Source: JASLDZ01 sp964244065
Lineage (GTDB): Bacteria; Pseudomonadota; Alphaproteobacteria; Caulobacterales; Caulobacteraceae
Direction: 5' to 3'
DNA length: 7,341 bases
Assembly: GCA_964244065.1 (NCBI GenBank)
Contig: CAXTHH010000033.1
Location: forward strand, 1 to 7,341
This document shows positions 6,449-7,341 of this stretch, piece by piece (position 1 is the first letter of the stretch; each line of letters starts with the position of its first letter). The notes under the pieces were generated by a model that was not told the DNA's origin, searched no databases, and saw nothing but the letters and a program-made list of their open reading frames with translations. A program made the translations under genes and the position numbers.

Positions 6449-7128
6449 GCGGCGAGGCGCTCCACGCGCGCCTGCGCGGCCGGCTGGGCGCGCTCGCGCT
6501 CGACCTGCGGCTGGAGGCCCCCGCCGGCGGGATCACGCTCCTGTCCGGCGCCTCGGGGGCCGGCAAGACCACCGTGCTGCGCGCGATCGCCGGGCTGGAG
6601 TGGCTGGAGGGCGAGGTGCGCCTCGGCGCCGAGACCTGGCAGGCCGCCGAGCGAGGGCCGGGCGCCTGGGTCCCCCCGCACCGCCGCCGCGTCGGCCTTG
6701 TGTTCCAGCACGGGGCGCTGTTCCCGCACCTGACGGTGGCCGGCAACCTCCGCTTCGCCGCCCGTCGCGCGGGCGTCAGTCCCGAGGAGACTGTGCGGCT
6801 CGCCACCGAGTTCGGCCTGGAGCCGCTCCTGGGCCGCAGCGTCGAGCGCCTGTCCGGCGGGGAGCGCCGCCGCACGGCCCTGGTCCGCGCCCTGCTCGGC
6901 CGCCCGCGCCTGCTGCTGCTGGACGAGCCCCTGTCCGGCCTCGACCCCGCCGCGCGCGGGGCGCTCGCCCCCGCCCTGGCCCGGGCCGTGGCCGCGGTGG
7001 GCGGCCCCGTCCTGTGGGTGGCGCACGATCCGGGGGAGGCGCCCGTCACGCCCCTGCGTCGCCTGGTTCTGCACGACGGCGCGATCACGGACGAGACGGG
7101 CGTTGACAGGGGGGGAGCCGCCCCTTAG
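6445..7128 (+). CDS. modC: Molybdate ABC transporter ATP-binding protein ModC, short form without Mop domain
   Basis: ModC hydrolyses ATP to power molybdate import through ModB. It starts at GTG 6445 within a GTGA overlap with the modB stop, indicating translational coupling. The 227 residues contain Walker A GASGAGKT (35-42, Lys41), the Q-loop Gln88 in VFQHGALFPHLTV, the ABC signature LSGGE (136-140), Walker B LLLLDEP (Asp160, catalytic Glu161), the D-loop SGLD (164-167) and the switch His194 in VAHDPGEA. All catalytic positions are present, so the enzyme should be active. Classic ModC proteins are about 350 residues and end in a Mop/TOBE domain that binds molybdate; here the protein stops at TAG 7126-7128 directly after the ATPase core with a short tail. 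No Mop-like sequence follows in any frame before the rrn leader. Other small-anion ABC ATPases are similar, but the operon fixes the assignment. Confidence 0.93.
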   Translation: MSGEALHARLRGRLGALALDLRLEAPAGGITLLSGASGAGKTTVLRAIAGLEWLEGEVRLGAETWQAAERGPGAWVPPHRRRVGLVFQHGALFPHLTVAGNLRFAARRAGVSPEETVRLATEFGLEPLLGRSVERLSGGERRRTALVRALLGRPRLLLLDEPLSGLDPAARGALAPALARAVAAVGGPVLWVAHDPGEAPVTPLRRLVLHDGAITDETGVDRGGAAP

Positions 7129-7131
7129 ATC
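7103..7131 (+). promoter_or_regulatory. Candidate upstream rrn promoter P1 overlapping the modC stop
   Basis: TTGACA (perfect -35) is at 7103-7108 and TAGATC at 7126-7131 after 17 bases (or TTAGAT at 7125-7130 after 16). The -10 matches only half the consensus, and the element lies inside the last codons of modC. Its position upstream of a second, better promoter fits tandem rrn promoters, but chance occurrence is possible. Confidence 0.35.
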
Positions 7132-7137
7132 GCGCCT

Positions 7138-7166
7138 CCCCGACGACGGCCTGGCCGCCTTCGGGG
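7138..7166 (+). terminator. Weak hairpin after modC, possible terminator
   Basis: CCCCGA at 7138-7143 pairs with TCGGGG at 7161-7166, with an inner CGG/CCG stem (7147-7149 and 7155-7157). There is no T-tract after it, so it is at best a weak or factor-dependent terminator for the mod operon, located ten bases after the modC stop. Confidence 0.3.
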
Positions 7167-7199
7167 CGCTTCGACCGGCCCGCCACGGCGGATCACCGG

Positions 7200-7227
7200 T
7201 TGACAGATCGGCAGGGTGCTGTACAAG
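7200..7227 (+). promoter_or_regulatory. Candidate main rrn promoter P2
   Basis: TTGACA at 7200-7205 is a perfect -35 and TACAAG at 7222-7227 matches four of six -10 positions after a 16-base spacer. It lies about 60 bases ahead of the boxA-like element, the usual order in alphaproteobacterial ribosomal RNA leaders. The start of transcription is expected near 7233-7236. Confidence 0.55.
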
Positions 7228-7255
7228 CCCCGGCCTCCAAGCGACTGCCGGGCTT
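7225..7255 (+). promoter_or_regulatory. Hairpin in the rrn leader
   Basis: AAGCCCCGGC at 7225-7234 pairs with GCCGGGCTT at 7247-7255, with one bulged C and a 12-base loop. It overlaps the -10 of the preceding promoter, so it would be fully transcribed only from an upstream promoter such as the one at 7103. It may be a terminator-like or leader structure; there is no long T-tract. Confidence 0.4.
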
Positions 7256-7287
7256 ATCGGTGGGGGACGGCGGCGACGCCGGCTCAG

Positions 7288-7304
7288 GTCTTTGACATTG
7301 TTGA
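7288..7304 (+). promoter_or_regulatory. boxA-like antitermination element of the 16S rRNA leader
   Basis: GGTCTTTGACATTGTTGAA around 7288-7305 resembles the boxA antiterminator of rrn leaders (Escherichia coli TGCTCTTTAACA) and the TCTTTGACATTGT leader commonly seen ahead of 16S genes in alphaproteobacteria. The bases after it, GGACACGTGGTCGGCGGTGTC at 7314 onward, also read like that leader. NusB/NusE-dependent antitermination of ribosomal RNA synthesis is the expected role. The 16S gene itself is not inside the window. Confidence 0.65.
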
Positions 7305-7341
7305 ATGGGAAGGGGACACGTGGTCGGCGGTGTCTTTTGGC

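Overview
The window is chromosomal DNA from a very GC-rich bacterium, most likely an alphaproteobacterium. The evidence is a LepA tail, a compact ABC-type molybdate operon with GTG starts, and an rrn leader that reads like those of Hyphomicrobiales and relatives. This placement rests on style and motif recognition, not on a search.

Layout. Positions 1-888 hold the C-terminal half of lepA (elongation factor 4). Positions 977-1451 hold two small overlapping genes of the DUF4258 and DUF2283 families, a pair that looks like a toxin-antitoxin module. Positions 1487-3031 (minus strand) hold a 514-residue P-loop ATPase whose base composition is visibly poorer in GC than everything around it, so it was probably acquired horizontally. 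Positions 3042-3806 have no convincing gene. They contain a perfect 9-bp inverted repeat just upstream of the ATPase gene, a stretch with nothing recognisable, and a long imperfect inverted repeat with arms of about 155 and 163 bp, each arm carrying its own small palindromes. Positions 3807-4994 encode an orphan protein with two matching helix-turn-helix-like segments joined by Ala/Gly/Pro-rich linkers. Positions 5059-7128 are modA-modB-modC, almost without gaps. Positions 7103-7341 carry putative rrn promoters and a boxA-like element, so a 16S rRNA gene probably starts just beyond the window.

How the genes work together. ModA (binding protein), ModB (permease) and ModC (ATPase) make one molybdate importer. 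Two oddities stand out: the modA frame matches a mature ModA but shows no signal peptide from any plausible start, and ModC ends after the ATPase domain with no Mop/TOBE regulatory domain. The ATPase gene, the TA-like pair, the inverted-repeat element and the terminase-small-subunit-like HTH protein together make 900-5000 look like an accessory segment between housekeeping loci (lepA on one side, mod and rrn on the other).

The best candidates for something undescribed are the lone AAA/STAND-type ATPase, a possible defence gene, and the long inverted-repeat element.
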